A stretch of DNA of 64,000 nt from Anaerosomatales bacterium (GCA_029210645.1 JARGFT010000005.1:1-64000); one strand, 5' to 3'. Positions 1-7,924 are shown, counted from the stretch's first letter. Notes: generated by a model from the letters alone, not told the origin. Made by a program: numbers and translations.

Positions 1-105
1 AGGCGCTACATGTCGGCCGAGTCGATCGAAAAGGCGATGCAGCCGGCACTCGTGATCGAGCACGGAGAAGGTCAGGAGGTGGTGCCCGCGCTCATGGCCG
101 GCTGA
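1..105 (+). CDS. C-terminal end of an unidentified protein (cut by window start)
   Basis: An open frame enters from the left edge and ends at a TGA at 103-105, giving 34 residues that finish in VVPALMAG. Nothing in this tail identifies the family. The stop lies about 94 bases before the apparent promoter of the ArsR gene, so it is probably a separate transcription unit. I do not assign a function. Confidence 0.5.
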   Translation, partial: RRYMSAESIEKAMQPALVIEHGEGQEVVPALMAG

Positions 106-198
106 GTGAGATGCTCGAGGTCGGAGCCGAGGGCTTCATACACCACTTGACGGGACGTGGCCCAAGCGCTCTAATCACCGTGACTTTCCATCAGGTAC

Positions 199-228
199 TT
201 GAACCCCATGGGGTATCTGTATTAAAAT
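199..228 (+). promoter_or_regulatory. Sigma-70-like promoter with overlapping palindromic operator for the arsR-dsrE-tusA operon
   Basis: TTGAAC at 199-204 and TAAAAT at 223-228 are 18 bases apart. A perfect 12-base palindrome ACCCCATGGGGT (203-214) lies in the spacer, touching the -35 box. The stretch is AT-richer than its surroundings. A palindrome in the promoter of an ArsR-family gene is the usual layout for autoregulation, so this is the best candidate operator. Confidence 0.5.
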
Positions 229-314
229 CGCTTAAGCACATGCAAGGATTCGAATGTCCGAATACGAGGAGCGCCGGTACGCGCCTCATTCCTCTGGGAA
301 ACGGATGGCATGAC

Positions 315-650
315 GTGGCGAACGCGGATTTCTACTGCATGCACTCAGACCTGTGCAAGACGCTTGCGAACGCCAAGCGTCAGCAGATTCTCGGAACGCT
401 CCGCGACCGCGAGATGACGGTCGGCGAGCTCACTGAAGCGACCGGCTTCACCCAGTCGAACGTGTCGCAGCACCTCACGATTCTTCGTGGCAAGGGCATC
501 GTCCGTGCCCGCCGTCAGGGCAAATACGCCTACTACTCGATCACCAACCCCAAGATCATCCAGGCATTCGACCTCATCACAGAGGTGATGCAGGAGAGCT
601 GGCAGGTCGAGTCGAGAGCCGCAGGAGGCGATGCAGACCCTGCCGAGTGA
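315..650 (+). CDS. ArsR-family winged-helix transcriptional regulator
   Basis: This is a 111-residue helix-turn-helix repressor of the ArsR/SmtB type. The sequence KTLANAKRQQIL followed by a recognition-helix segment containing TQSNVSQHLTILR and a wing with RRQGKYAYYSI is typical. The frame is open upstream to 111, but the family normally begins just before the LCKTLA motif, so I chose the GTG at 315; ATG 339 is an alternative. There are only two cysteines, at about residues 8 and 14 before the HTH, so any thiol or metal sensing would have to use this pair. It precedes sulfur-carrier and electron-transfer genes on the same strand and probably controls them in response to a sulfur species (inference). 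Confidence 0.85.
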   Translation: MANADFYCMHSDLCKTLANAKRQQILGTLRDREMTVGELTEATGFTQSNVSQHLTILRGKGIVRARRQGKYAYYSITNPKIIQAFDLITEVMQESWQVESRAAGGDADPAE

Positions 651-699
651 GTGTGCACGTCGATCAGAGTGACCGGAGTCCGATGCCGAGGAGGCGCAG

Positions 700-1185
700 A
701 TGTCAGATCAAGAGACCAAGAAGAAGTTGTCGATGGTGGTCATGAGCGGGGATATGGACAAGCTGTTTGGTGCGTTCATCATCGCCAACGGAGCAGCTGC
801 GATGGGTCAGGACGTCACGATGTTCTTCACCTTCTGGGGCCTGCGCGCGCTCAAGAAGGACGTGAGTACCGGCACGACGCTGTTTGGAAAGATGCTGGGA
901 GTCATGTACGGCGGCGACATCTCCAAGTCCAACCCGAGCAGGTTCTCGTTCCTCGGCATGGGTCGGTGGATGTTCAAGAAGATGATGGGCAACCACAACG
1001 TATCGAGCCTGGTCGAGCTGCGCGACCTCGCGGTCACGCTCGGAGTGAAGCTGTACCCGTGCCAGATGTCGATGGACGTCATGGAGATTCCCGCCGAGAC
1101 CTTCATCGACGGCGTTCAGGACCCGGTTGGCGTGGGCTTCTTCATTGGCGAGGCCGACGAGTCCGGTACCACGCTCTTCATCTAA
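700..1185 (+). CDS. DsrE/DsrF-like sulfur-carrier family protein
   Basis: This 161-residue protein has the DsrE-fold signature: an N-terminal beta strand LSMVVMSGDMDKL, a hydrophobic helix rich in Gly and Ala, and a conserved cysteine in YPCQMSMDVM near residue 120. That cysteine is the persulfide-carrying position in DsrE2/DsrE3-type proteins. Such proteins hand sulfane sulfur to TusA, which is encoded next. A ribosome site GAGGAGG sits just before the ATG. Compared with DsrE proteins of the DsrEFH complex this one is longer and of the DsrE2/3 kind often found beside TusA and rhodaneses. The donor and final acceptor cannot be read from the sequence. Confidence 0.8.
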   Translation: MSDQETKKKLSMVVMSGDMDKLFGAFIIANGAAAMGQDVTMFFTFWGLRALKKDVSTGTTLFGKMLGVMYGGDISKSNPSRFSFLGMGRWMFKKMMGNHNVSSLVELRDLAVTLGVKLYPCQMSMDVMEIPAETFIDGVQDPVGVGFFIGEADESGTTLFI

Positions 1186-1256
1186 TGACCAATCGTCGGC
1201 CTCGGGTCGGCGCACACCGACACGCGTCCGCGTACGCTGGCGCACGAAAGGAAGCG

Positions 1257-1505
1257 ATGAACGTGTCTGACGCACCGAACGTAGATCTTGAACTTGACCT
1301 CAAAGGATTGCTCTGCCCGATGCCCATGGTGAAAGTCAGCCAGAGCATCAAAGATGTGCCGGTAGGCGGCATCATCCGTGCCGTCGCCACCGACGCCGGA
1401 GCGATGGCCGACATCCCCGCATGGGCCAAGTCCACCGGCCACGAGGTCGTGTCCGCCCTCAAGGAAGGCAGCGAGTTCGTCTTCCTGGTCAAGCGCGTCA
1501 AGTAG
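1257..1505 (+). CDS. tusA: TusA-family sulfur carrier protein
   Basis: This is an 82-residue small sulfurtransferase with the family motif LDLKGLLCPMPMVK near residue 20. The Cys of the CPxP motif carries the persulfide. The rest (RAVATDAGAMADIPAWAKSTGHEVV) is the typical beta-alpha-beta TusA core. A good ribosome site GAAAGGA precedes the ATG. It lies between a DsrE-like gene and a membrane cytochrome/iron-sulfur pair, as in clusters that deliver sulfur to heterodisulfide-reductase-like or Dsr-type complexes. That role is inferred from context; TusA proteins also act in tRNA thiolation and molybdenum-enzyme maturation. Confidence 0.9.
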   Translation: MNVSDAPNVDLELDLKGLLCPMPMVKVSQSIKDVPVGGIIRAVATDAGAMADIPAWAKSTGHEVVSALKEGSEFVFLVKRVK

Positions 1506-1524
1506 CTAAGGAGCCCCAACTGCT

Positions 1525-2244
1525 ATGGAACTCTACTTGGAAATAACGTCTATCTGGGGGGTGTACCTCGGCATAGCGGTGTTCATCGTCGGCATGGCGT
1601 GGCGCGCCTACCAGTGGGCGACGACACCGCGCTCACCCGTTGCGCTCGGGATGTTCCCCAAGCCGGCGACTGGCGCGGGACGCTTCACCAAGATGCTCAA
1701 GGACACGTTCATCGCTCCGCAGTCGGCCAAGATCGAGCCGGTCATGTGGGCGTTCGCGTTCCTGTTCCACATCGCCGCACTGGCGGCGTTCGTGGGACAC
1801 CTGCGGCTTGTCCAGGAGTTCACCCCGCTCAAAGACATGCTCGGGACTCAGGGCATGAACGAATTCGCCGCATGGGCGGGGGGTATCGCCGGCACGATCA
1901 TGATGGTCGCTGTCATCTTCTGGATCCTGCGCCGGACGTTCGGTCCGTACAAACAGCTCTCGGTGCCCGAGGACTACCTGCTGCTCTTCCTGCTCCTCGG
2001 CGTGATCATCATGGGCAACCACATGCGCTTCTTTGGAATCGTGCATTCCGAGACGTATATGGAGTGGTTCAGGAGCCTCATGGTGTTCAAGCCCGAGATT
2101 CCCGCAGAGATCCTCGCGACAACGACCGGGTGGTCGCTCGGGACGCACATGCTCTTCACGACGCTCTTTCTCATCTACTTCCCATTCAGCAAGCTCACCC
2201 ATGCCATGGGCGCTTTTGCCGCGAATATGACGAGGAGTGAGTAG
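1525..2244 (+). CDS. DsrM/NarI-like membrane b-type cytochrome subunit
   Basis: The 239-residue protein has about five or six membrane spans and histidines in or near them (FLFHIAAL, FVGHLRL, GNHMRFF, LGTHMLF, KLTHAMG) that could bind two haems b, as in NarI, HdrE and DsrM. It starts 19 bases after tusA, and the next gene begins 2 bases beyond its stop. The following gene encodes the cytoplasmic iron-sulfur partner. In characterised relatives this pair moves electrons between the quinone pool and a cytoplasmic thiol/disulfide couple. Which disulfide or sulfur carrier is used here is not known; the adjacent DsrE and TusA genes suggest one of them. Confidence 0.75.
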   Translation: MELYLEITSIWGVYLGIAVFIVGMAWRAYQWATTPRSPVALGMFPKPATGAGRFTKMLKDTFIAPQSAKIEPVMWAFAFLFHIAALAAFVGHLRLVQEFTPLKDMLGTQGMNEFAAWAGGIAGTIMMVAVIFWILRRTFGPYKQLSVPEDYLLLFLLLGVIIMGNHMRFFGIVHSETYMEWFRSLMVFKPEIPAEILATTTGWSLGTHMLFTTLFLIYFPFSKLTHAMGAFAANMTRSE

Positions 2245-2246
2245 TG

Positions 2247-3503
2247 ATGGAGAAGGTCACCGTTGATACCATGGTCGGGGTGCTCGACAAGCGTATGCAC
2301 CGCCAGCTCAAGCAGTACCTCGATATCTGTGCCCGCTGCGCGATCTGCAAAGACGCGTGCCATCAGTACGTCGGCACAGGCGACTTCAAGTACTTGCCCG
2401 CGAGACGAGCGGAGCTTATCCGGCAGGTCTACAAGAAGTACTTCACCAAGACCGGCCAGTTCGTTCCCGCACTCTACGAGGCACGCGACCCGGACGACAA
2501 CCTGCTTCAGGAGCTCTACGAGTCTACCTACGGGTGTACCGGGTGTCGCCGATGCATGTACTTCTGTCCGTTCTCGATCGACACGGCCTGGATCGCCGCG
2601 GTTGCCAAGGGCATGCTCATCGCCGCGGGCCACGGCAACGAGATGCTGGGTCAGCTCGCCGACGCCGCCATCTTCAAGGGCGATAGCCCCGAGATGTTCC
2701 ATGACGTCCTTGTCGAGGGTTTCAAGGGTATCGAGGCCGAGCTGCGCGATGAGACGGGCGATGACACGATCGAGGTGCCGGTGGACGTGAAGGGCGCCGA
2801 GATGCTCTACGTCGGCCTCGCCGGCTCGCACACCATCAAGCCCGCCGCCCGCATCTTCCATGCGGCCGGGCAGAGCTGGACACTCTCACTCTATGAGGCC
2901 GCGAACTACGGTCTGTTCTTCGGCGACGGCGAGAAGGCTAAGAAGATCGCCAAGCGCTTCATCGACGAAGCGGTCGAGCTCGGCGTGAAGGAAGTCGTGA
3001 TCACCGAGTGCGGGCACGCCTACCGGGTGGCCAAGATCTTCTACGAGTCCTGGGCGGGGGAGAAGCTTCCCTTCAAGGTCAGCCACATCCTCGATGTGAT
3101 CGACCGCTTCATGGCCGAGGGCCGCCTCGAGCTCAAGCCCGGCGCGATAGCCGAGCCGATCACCTACCATGATCCCTGCCAGGTCGGTCGTAACGGTGGC
3201 CTGTACGAGGCGCCCCGCCGAATCGTCACTGCGATCGCGGCCGACTTCCGCGATCTGACCCCCAACAGGGCCGAACAGTGGTGCTGTGGTGGGGGCGGCG
3301 GCCTGGTCGCGCTCACGGATATGAACGACATGCGTCTCAAGTCCGGCGCAAAGAAGGTGGAGCAGATTCGCGCCACCGGCGCCACGGTGATCGCGAGCCC
3401 ATGCGAGAACTGCCGACTGCAGATGGAGGACCTGGTCAACGAGTACGACCTCGATCTCAAGGTGATGGCGGTCATGGACCTCGTTGTCGAGGCCATGGAC
3501 TAG
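2247..3503 (+). CDS. DsrK/HdrD-like iron-sulfur oxidoreductase with two 4Fe-4S motifs and CCG domain
   Basis: This is a 418-residue soluble protein. Two 4Fe-4S motifs lie near residues 30-40 (CARCAICKDACH) and 96-107 (CTGCRRCMYFCP). The C-terminal half carries a cysteine-rich CCG domain: HDPCQVGRNGG, WCCGGGGG and SPCENCRLQM. This is the architecture of DsrK, HdrD and TmcB, where the CCG domain holds the special cluster that reduces heterodisulfides. An earlier half-site (ITECGHAYR) looks degenerate. GTG 2244 is possible, but ATG 2247 has better spacing to the AGGAG near 2232. With the preceding cytochrome b it forms a two-subunit membrane complex, presumably the electron-transfer end of this sulfur operon. 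Confidence 0.85.
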   Translation: MEKVTVDTMVGVLDKRMHRQLKQYLDICARCAICKDACHQYVGTGDFKYLPARRAELIRQVYKKYFTKTGQFVPALYEARDPDDNLLQELYESTYGCTGCRRCMYFCPFSIDTAWIAAVAKGMLIAAGHGNEMLGQLADAAIFKGDSPEMFHDVLVEGFKGIEAELRDETGDDTIEVPVDVKGAEMLYVGLAGSHTIKPAARIFHAAGQSWTLSLYEAANYGLFFGDGEKAKKIAKRFIDEAVELGVKEVVITECGHAYRVAKIFYESWAGEKLPFKVSHILDVIDRFMAEGRLELKPGAIAEPITYHDPCQVGRNGGLYEAPRRIVTAIAADFRDLTPNRAEQWCCGGGGGLVALTDMNDMRLKSGAKKVEQIRATGATVIASPCENCRLQMEDLVNEYDLDLKVMAVMDLVVEAMD

Positions 3504-3524
3504 TCAAGGAACCATACGTCACGT

Positions 3525-3558
3525 GCGGCGCCGTTCCCGGATTCGGGGGCGGCGCCGC
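3525..3558 (+). terminator. Hairpin after the sulfur operon
   Basis: GCGGCGCCG (3525-3533) pairs perfectly with CGGCGCCGC (3550-3558), and a smaller CCCG/CGGG helix can form inside. It begins 22 bases after the stop of the DsrK-like gene, between convergent genes. No T-tract follows, so termination would be of the non-canonical GC-hairpin kind. I see no gene in the remaining 234 bases up to 3792. Confidence 0.5.
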
Positions 3559-3792
3559 TACCTGGGGCAAGTAGTCACAGGCGAGTCCGCGGGCCCTGCT
3601 CAGGCACCGCCGCCCAGGGCCAGTCCCAACTTCTTCGGTCCGAAGAGCGAAATCCGGCCCTCGTTTCCTCCTGGGTCGTCCCCTACGTTGACACCCATGG
3701 GCGGCGTGTGACCTCCGGTGGTCTGCGGGCCGACGGAGGTCCCGTCCGGTCTGTGCGAGGGCGAGGCGAACTTCAGATACCGGTCGCCCGCG

Positions 3793-4641
3793 CTACACCT
3801 CGGTCGCGATGCTCATCAGGTCGATGATGTTGCGCAACAGGCGAGTGTTGTCGGCCTCTCCCAGCGCCAGGTTGGCGAAGATTGCGTCATCGCCGCAGAC
3901 AACGATACGGCCCTGACCCAGCTGCGTGACGCCGACGAGGCCGAGTGAGCCGTACGCGACATCGGCTGGCGGCTCGGGCGCCTGGTCGCCTGCGGCGGCA
4001 AGCCAGGTGTCCTCGCGCGTGGAGACGATGATCTTGCCGTCAGAGGACGCCGCGGCCACCGGCCAGCCGGAGACGATGAGCACCTGCGACACACCCTCGG
4101 TGATCGGGCTCTCGGTGATCGAATCAGCCACGAAGACGCTGGGCTCGGCGGGATTACCGGCGGGGCTGCGCGACATCATGATCTCCGTGCCGACGGGAAG
4201 TCCCCAGTGCGCGGGAACCTTGAGTACCGGGAAGGGCACGTGAATGGTCAGGAGTACGGTCCCGCCTGCCTCGATGAACCGCGTGACTACCTCGTACTCG
4301 GCGTCCCTGAGCGGTACCATCGGTCCCGCGAGCACCAGACCCGAGGCCCCCTCGAGGTCGTCCACAGTGATCTCGTCCTGGTTGATGACCACTTCGTACC
4401 CGGCATCCCGCATGAGGCCGACAGCGCCCGATTGCCCGAGCGGGGTGGTGTCCTGAGCGCCGAACACCTCACCGTGCGCCATGTCGAACACGATCGTGCC
4501 GAGCGGCGGTAGTCCCTGTTCGGGCGTGGAGGCGGGGCCGGACTGCTCCTGCCGAGCGCAACCGGCCGCCGCTGGCAGCGCGGTCGCGGCCAGGGCTGCA
4601 GCGATTGTCAGCCGCGTGAGAGTGTGCACGATCGTTCGCAT
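3793..4641 (-). CDS. Putative lipoprotein with GATase-like (DUF4350-type) domain
   Basis: The 282-residue product starts with a basic N-terminus, a hydrophobic stretch and LPAAAGC, a plausible lipobox with Cys at about residue 28. The mature part alternates beta strands and helices (TIVFDMAHGEVF, GLVLAGPMVPL, GGTVLLTIH, GRIVVCGDDAIFAN), like the Rossmann-type fold of DUF4350/GldG-like proteins that sense or bind a ligand without catalysing a known reaction. I cannot name a function. It is monocistronic and convergent with the sulfur operon. Confidence 0.6.
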   Translation of the reverse strand: MRTIVHTLTRLTIAAALAATALPAAAGCARQEQSGPASTPEQGLPPLGTIVFDMAHGEVFGAQDTTPLGQSGAVGLMRDAGYEVVINQDEITVDDLEGASGLVLAGPMVPLRDAEYEVVTRFIEAGGTVLLTIHVPFPVLKVPAHWGLPVGTEIMMSRSPAGNPAEPSVFVADSITESPITEGVSQVLIVSGWPVAAASSDGKIIVSTREDTWLAAAGDQAPEPPADVAYGSLGLVGVTQLGQGRIVVCGDDAIFANLALGEADNTRLLRNIIDLMSIATEV

Positions 4642-4792
4642 GGAGAGCTCCGGTCCCGTCAGACGTGCGCCTGGGCGAGCTGATTGTACTGCCAGCAGGC
4701 CGCCTGCGCTCGGCGCAGTCCTCTACGAGCAGTTTCTACTCACGTGAGCAGGGCAGAAGCGTAGCAGAAGATCCCGGGAGAGGAAGTGCATC

Positions 4793-4835
4793 ATGACCAG
4801 GGCCACCGAATGGGTGCTTGGAATCCTGGCTCCAG
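4793..4835 (+). pseudogene. Possible 5' stub of a truncated membrane-protein gene
   Basis: An ATG at 4793 with a good upstream purine tract (GGGAGAGGAAG) begins MTRATEWVLGILAPV, which resembles the start of small DUF4064-type membrane proteins. The reading then runs antisense into the transposase remnant and stops at 4900. It may be a gene cut by the insertion. This is a weak call from a short stretch. Confidence 0.2.
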
Positions 4836-4966
4836 TCACGACATCGTGGACACATCAAAGCGTCCGATGGCCTGATAGTCCTTGGTCGGATCGAGGGTGA
4901 GGTGCCTCAGCACCTCACCCTCTTCCGTTAGGAAACGCACGTCGAGGTCGGCGACCAGCCTTGAAG
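4836..4966 (-). mobile_element. C-terminal remnant of an IS481-type transposase
   Basis: The minus strand reads SRLVADLDVRFLTEEGEV followed by LRHLTLDPTKDYQ and a TGA stop at 4836-4838. The LTLDPxxDYQ ending is characteristic of the C-terminus of IS481-family integrase-type transposases as I remember them. Only about 40 codons remain; the catalytic DDE core and inverted repeats are absent, so the element is dead. It lies directly upstream of the rlpA-like gene. Confidence 0.5.
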
Positions 4967-5018
4967 CGCCAGTCCTCGAACATCGGCTCGCTCCGCCCGC
5001 CTTGCTACACTTCTCGTT

Positions 5019-5954
5019 ATGTCCTCTCAACGGCCATACCGCTGTCTGCGTGCCGTCGTGCTGGCCGCGTGCCTCCTGGCCGCGACCGCCTTCCCGGCTG
5101 TGGCTCAGCCTTCGGCGTCGCAGACCGCCGCAGACCGGGCGCGCCTCGAGAGCTCGCTCGAGAAGCTTGCCTCAGTCAGGGGGGAGTCCGCCCGCGTCGA
5201 TGCGCGCATCGATGAGATCTTCGCGGAACTCGACCTCATCATGGTCGAGCAGGAGCGCGCGCTTACCGCGCTCAACTCCAGGGCGCGCATGATGTACCGG
5301 TCCGGACCCATGTCCTACCTCGAGGTGCTGCTGGGGGCGGAGACCTTTGAGGAGTTCGCCACGCGCTGGGAGCTGCTGCTGCGGATGAACCGGCGCGACG
5401 TCGAGGACATCCGGACGCTCGAGGCCGCACGCATCGAGGCGCAGCGGTCCTCCGAGTCACTGATGGAGCTGCAGGCCGAGCACGCGAGAGCGGCAGAGAT
5501 AATCGAGGCCGAGGTGGAACAGGCGCGGGAGGATCTCGCGGCGAGCGAGGCGGCTCTGCGCGAGTACGAGGCCCGGCTCACCGAGCAGACCAGGCAGGCC
5601 GCTGCAACGCGGGCGGCGGCTGCCGCGCCCGCACCGGCACCCGAGGGCACCATCCAGCGACTCACCGGGTCCGGGGCATGGCAGACCGGTGTCGCGTCCC
5701 ACTACGGCCGCTCGTTTTCCGGGCGCGGAGCGAGCGGGGCCGAGATAGGGCCCTATTCGATGATCGTCGCCCACATGGCGCTGCCCTTCGGCACGCTCAT
5801 CGAGTTCGAGTACAACGGCAGGCGGGCTGTCGCGAGCGTGCAGGACCGAGGACCCCACACTCCGGGGCGCGACTTCGACCTCGGTCCGGGCGTGGTGCGC
5901 GTGCTGGACTTCCGCGGCGTACATGAGGTCGGCTACCGAATCATCACGCGGTAG
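5019..5954 (+). CDS. Secreted RlpA-like double-psi beta-barrel protein with coiled-coil N-domain
   Basis: This 311-residue protein has a signal peptide (residues 1-29, ending FPAVAQP). A long Glu/Arg/Ala-rich coiled coil follows (about 32-190) with a PcsB/CwlO-like segment (RARMMYRSGPMSYLEVLL). After an Ala-Pro linker comes a C-terminal domain beginning GVASHYGRSFSGRGASG and containing VQDRGPHTPGRDFDLG, the RlpA/expansin-like double-psi barrel. Proteins of this design act at the cell wall. The predicted -10 TACACT lies just before the ATG. A degraded copy of this gene's start, middle and barrel start lies at 23935-24070. Confidence 0.8.
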   Translation: MSSQRPYRCLRAVVLAACLLAATAFPAVAQPSASQTAADRARLESSLEKLASVRGESARVDARIDEIFAELDLIMVEQERALTALNSRARMMYRSGPMSYLEVLLGAETFEEFATRWELLLRMNRRDVEDIRTLEAARIEAQRSSESLMELQAEHARAAEIIEAEVEQAREDLAASEAALREYEARLTEQTRQAAATRAAAAAPAPAPEGTIQRLTGSGAWQTGVASHYGRSFSGRGASGAEIGPYSMIVAHMALPFGTLIEFEYNGRRAVASVQDRGPHTPGRDFDLGPGVVRVLDFRGVHEVGYRIITR

Positions 5955-6127
5955 CCGGTCACACCGCTTTCGCGTGGCCTGCTGTCCTCGGTCACCACGG
6001 TCGAGAACTGCGCCGAGTCCGAGACGACCCAGAAGCCCCAGACGAGACCTACGATCAGCATAAGGATGACGGGACGTGGCCGGGCCGCTCGCCGACGAGA
6101 CAAGAGGCGGCGGTCCGAGCGGGGCAA
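5933..6127 (-). CDS. Possible small single-span membrane protein
   Basis: A 64-codon frame starts with TTG at 6127 and contains a basic N-terminus, then PVILMLIVGLVWGFWVV, a convincing single membrane span, then a polar tail. It overlaps the 3' end of the rlpA-like gene by 22 bases on the opposite strand. I see no ribosome site. It could equally be chance, so the call is tentative. Confidence 0.25.
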   Translation of the reverse strand: MPRSDRRLLSRRRAARPRPVILMLIVGLVWGFWVVSDSAQFSTVVTEDSRPRESGVTGYRVMIR

Positions 6128-6177
6128 GAACGGGCATCAAGCATGTATGTGCGACCCCCCGGTGAAAGGATTTCCTC

Positions 6178-6828
6178 GTGAGCATCAAGGCACTCTTCCT
6201 CAACTGCACCCTCAAGCCCTCGCCCGAGATCTCCAACACGCAGGCTCTGATCGACAAGGTGGCGGGGCTCTTCGGCGAACTCGGCATCGAGTCGGAGACG
6301 ATTCGCGTGGTCGACCACGCCGTGAAGTTCGGGATCTCGTCAGATGAAGGGGAGGGCGATGAGTGGCCGGTCATCCTCGAACGCATCAAAGCGTGCGACA
6401 TCCTCGTGATCGGGATGCCCATCTGGTTCGGGGTGCGTTCGTCGGTCGCTCAACTCGTGATGGAGCGCCTCGACGGGACCTACGCAGAGGGTGATTCGCA
6501 GACCGGACAGTATCCGCTGTACGGAAAGGTCGCGGGCGTCATCGTGACCGGGAACGAAGACGGCGCGCACGACTGCTGTGCGAACACGCTGTTCAACCTC
6601 ACCCATCTCGGTTGCGTGGTGCCGCCGAACGTCGACTGCTACTGGGTCGGGGATGCGGGCCCGGGGCCCAGCTACATCGAGGCCGGCGGCGACAAGCATC
6701 TCTACACGAATCGCACCGCCCGCTACATGGCGCAGAACCTGCTCTGGGGAGTGCACGCGCTCAGGGCGACGCCTCTCCCGACGAACCTCAAAGCACTCGA
6801 CGCGGAGGCCCGCGCGGTCAGCCGCTGA
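6178..6828 (+). CDS. NADPH-dependent FMN reductase / flavodoxin-fold protein
   Basis: The 216-residue protein opens with KALFLNCTLKPSPEISNT, the phosphate-binding loop of flavodoxin-like NAD(P)H-dependent oxidoreductases, and has PIWFGVRSSVAQLVMERLD and GVIVTGNEDGAHDCCANT at the expected flavin-contact positions. The GTG start follows GAAAGGA at a good distance. It is a soluble flavoprotein that would reduce quinones, azo compounds, metals or thiol partners. The DUF3179 gene starts 31 bases after its stop, so the two may be co-transcribed; whether the flavoprotein reduces that protein is unknown. Confidence 0.8.
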   Translation: MSIKALFLNCTLKPSPEISNTQALIDKVAGLFGELGIESETIRVVDHAVKFGISSDEGEGDEWPVILERIKACDILVIGMPIWFGVRSSVAQLVMERLDGTYAEGDSQTGQYPLYGKVAGVIVTGNEDGAHDCCANTLFNLTHLGCVVPPNVDCYWVGDAGPGPSYIEAGGDKHLYTNRTARYMAQNLLWGVHALRATPLPTNLKALDAEARAVSR

Positions 6829-6859
6829 GCATCACGACGCTCACAACCGAGGAGGTCCG

Positions 6860-7882
6860 ATGTACGCTCGAAGTGTCTCCGGCCGGTGGGGCATCAGGCG
6901 AACGAGGAAATGGGTCGTCGCGACCATGTTGCTCGGCACGGCGTTGGCCGGCGTCGGATGTGCCTCGGGCGAATCTCCCCCTGACGAGCCGGGCACCGGG
7001 GCCGGGAGCCGTGACATGGAGCGGTTCGGCCTGGCGACCGACACCTCGAAGCGCAGTGTCGAGCTCGATGAGTTCCTCTCCGGCGGGCCGCCCAAAGACG
7101 GCATCCCTGCGCTTACCGAGCCAAAGTTCGATGAACTCGGCAACTCTACCGTCCCTGACGACGTGTACGGCGTGCTGGTTGAGATCGGTGGTGACACCCG
7201 CTTCTACCCCTACAACGTCATGGTGTGGCACGAGATCGTGAACGACATCGTGGGGGGTCGCCCGATCGCGGTCACCTTTTGACCGCTGTGCGGCTCGGCC
7301 CTTGTCTTCGACCGCGAGGTCGACGGCGAGGTGCTGGAGTTCGGTGTGAGCGGCCTGCTCCACGAATCGAACCTCGTCATGTACGACCGCACGACGGAGT
7401 CCCTCTGGTCGCAATCGCGCGGTGTCGCGTTGGTGGGCGAGTACACCGGAATAGAGCTCGAGCTTGTGAGCGCTGTGTTCATGACCGTAGGGGAGCTCAG
7501 GCAGGAAATCCCCGGCGCCCTCATCCTGTCGGAGGACACGGGGCACACGCGCGACTACCGTCACAATCCGTACGCCGGATACGAAGTAAGCGAGCAGTTG
7601 ATCGCACCGGTGAGCCGGCAGGATGTGCGCTTCCCTATGAAAGAGATCATGTACGTCTTCCGCATGCCTGACGGCCCTGCGGTGGCCGTACCCCGAGATG
7701 ACTTGCCGAGCGGTGTGCACTCGACGCGCCTCGACGGGCGCGAGGTGACGTTGGAGCACGACGGAGTACGTACCACGGCGGCTGTCGACGGTGTGGATGC
7801 GCCCGTCTACCTCGAGATGTGGTTCTCGTTCGTGACGCAGCACGGCGACAACGCCGAGGTCTGGGAGCTCGCTGCGGAGTGA
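6860..7882 (+). CDS. DUF3179 domain protein with in-frame TGA at a conserved Cys: candidate selenoprotein
   Basis: From an ATG with a near-perfect ribosome site (GAGGAGGT), 341 codons run to 7882 with one in-frame TGA (7280-7282, codon 141). The N-terminus is a signal sequence with lipobox LAGVGC. Around the TGA the protein reads WHEIVNDIVGGRPIAVTF, [TGA], PLCGSALVFDR. DUF3179 proteins normally have VTYCPLCGTA here, so the TGA replaces the first Cys of a CxxC pair, making UxxC. Homology continues after it (FGVSGLLHESNLVMYDR, TESLWSQSRG) with no frame change. A SECIS-like hairpin follows at 7304-7327. The alternative is a single nonsense mutation; the absence of any other lesion argues against this. 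DUF3179 has no established reaction that I know of. Confidence 0.7.
7304..7327 (+). promoter_or_regulatory. Candidate bacterial SECIS element
   Basis: TCGACC (7308-7313) and GGTCGA (7318-7323) form six perfect pairs closed by a GCGA loop (7314-7317). After one mismatch, GTC (7304-7306) and GGC (7325-7327) add three more pairs, one of them G-U. The loop starts with G and lies 31 bases after the TGA. Published bacterial SECIS models call for a G at the start of the apical loop and roughly 16-37 bases from the UGA, so the geometry fits. Hairpins of this size also occur by chance in GC-rich DNA. Confidence 0.5.
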
Positions 7883-7924
7883 GAGCACGCGCTAACCGGG
7901 CGTAGGCGTTGTCACCGCTTCCCC

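Noticed and set aside
1-105. Functional assignment of the cut gene at the left edge
   Set aside because: The 34-residue tail has no diagnostic motif; any name would be a guess.
7331-7882. Separate short gene downstream of the TGA in the DUF3179 gene
   Set aside because: It is in frame with the upstream part and continues the same domain without a gap; no ribosome site precedes its first Met, so it is treated as the second part of one gene.
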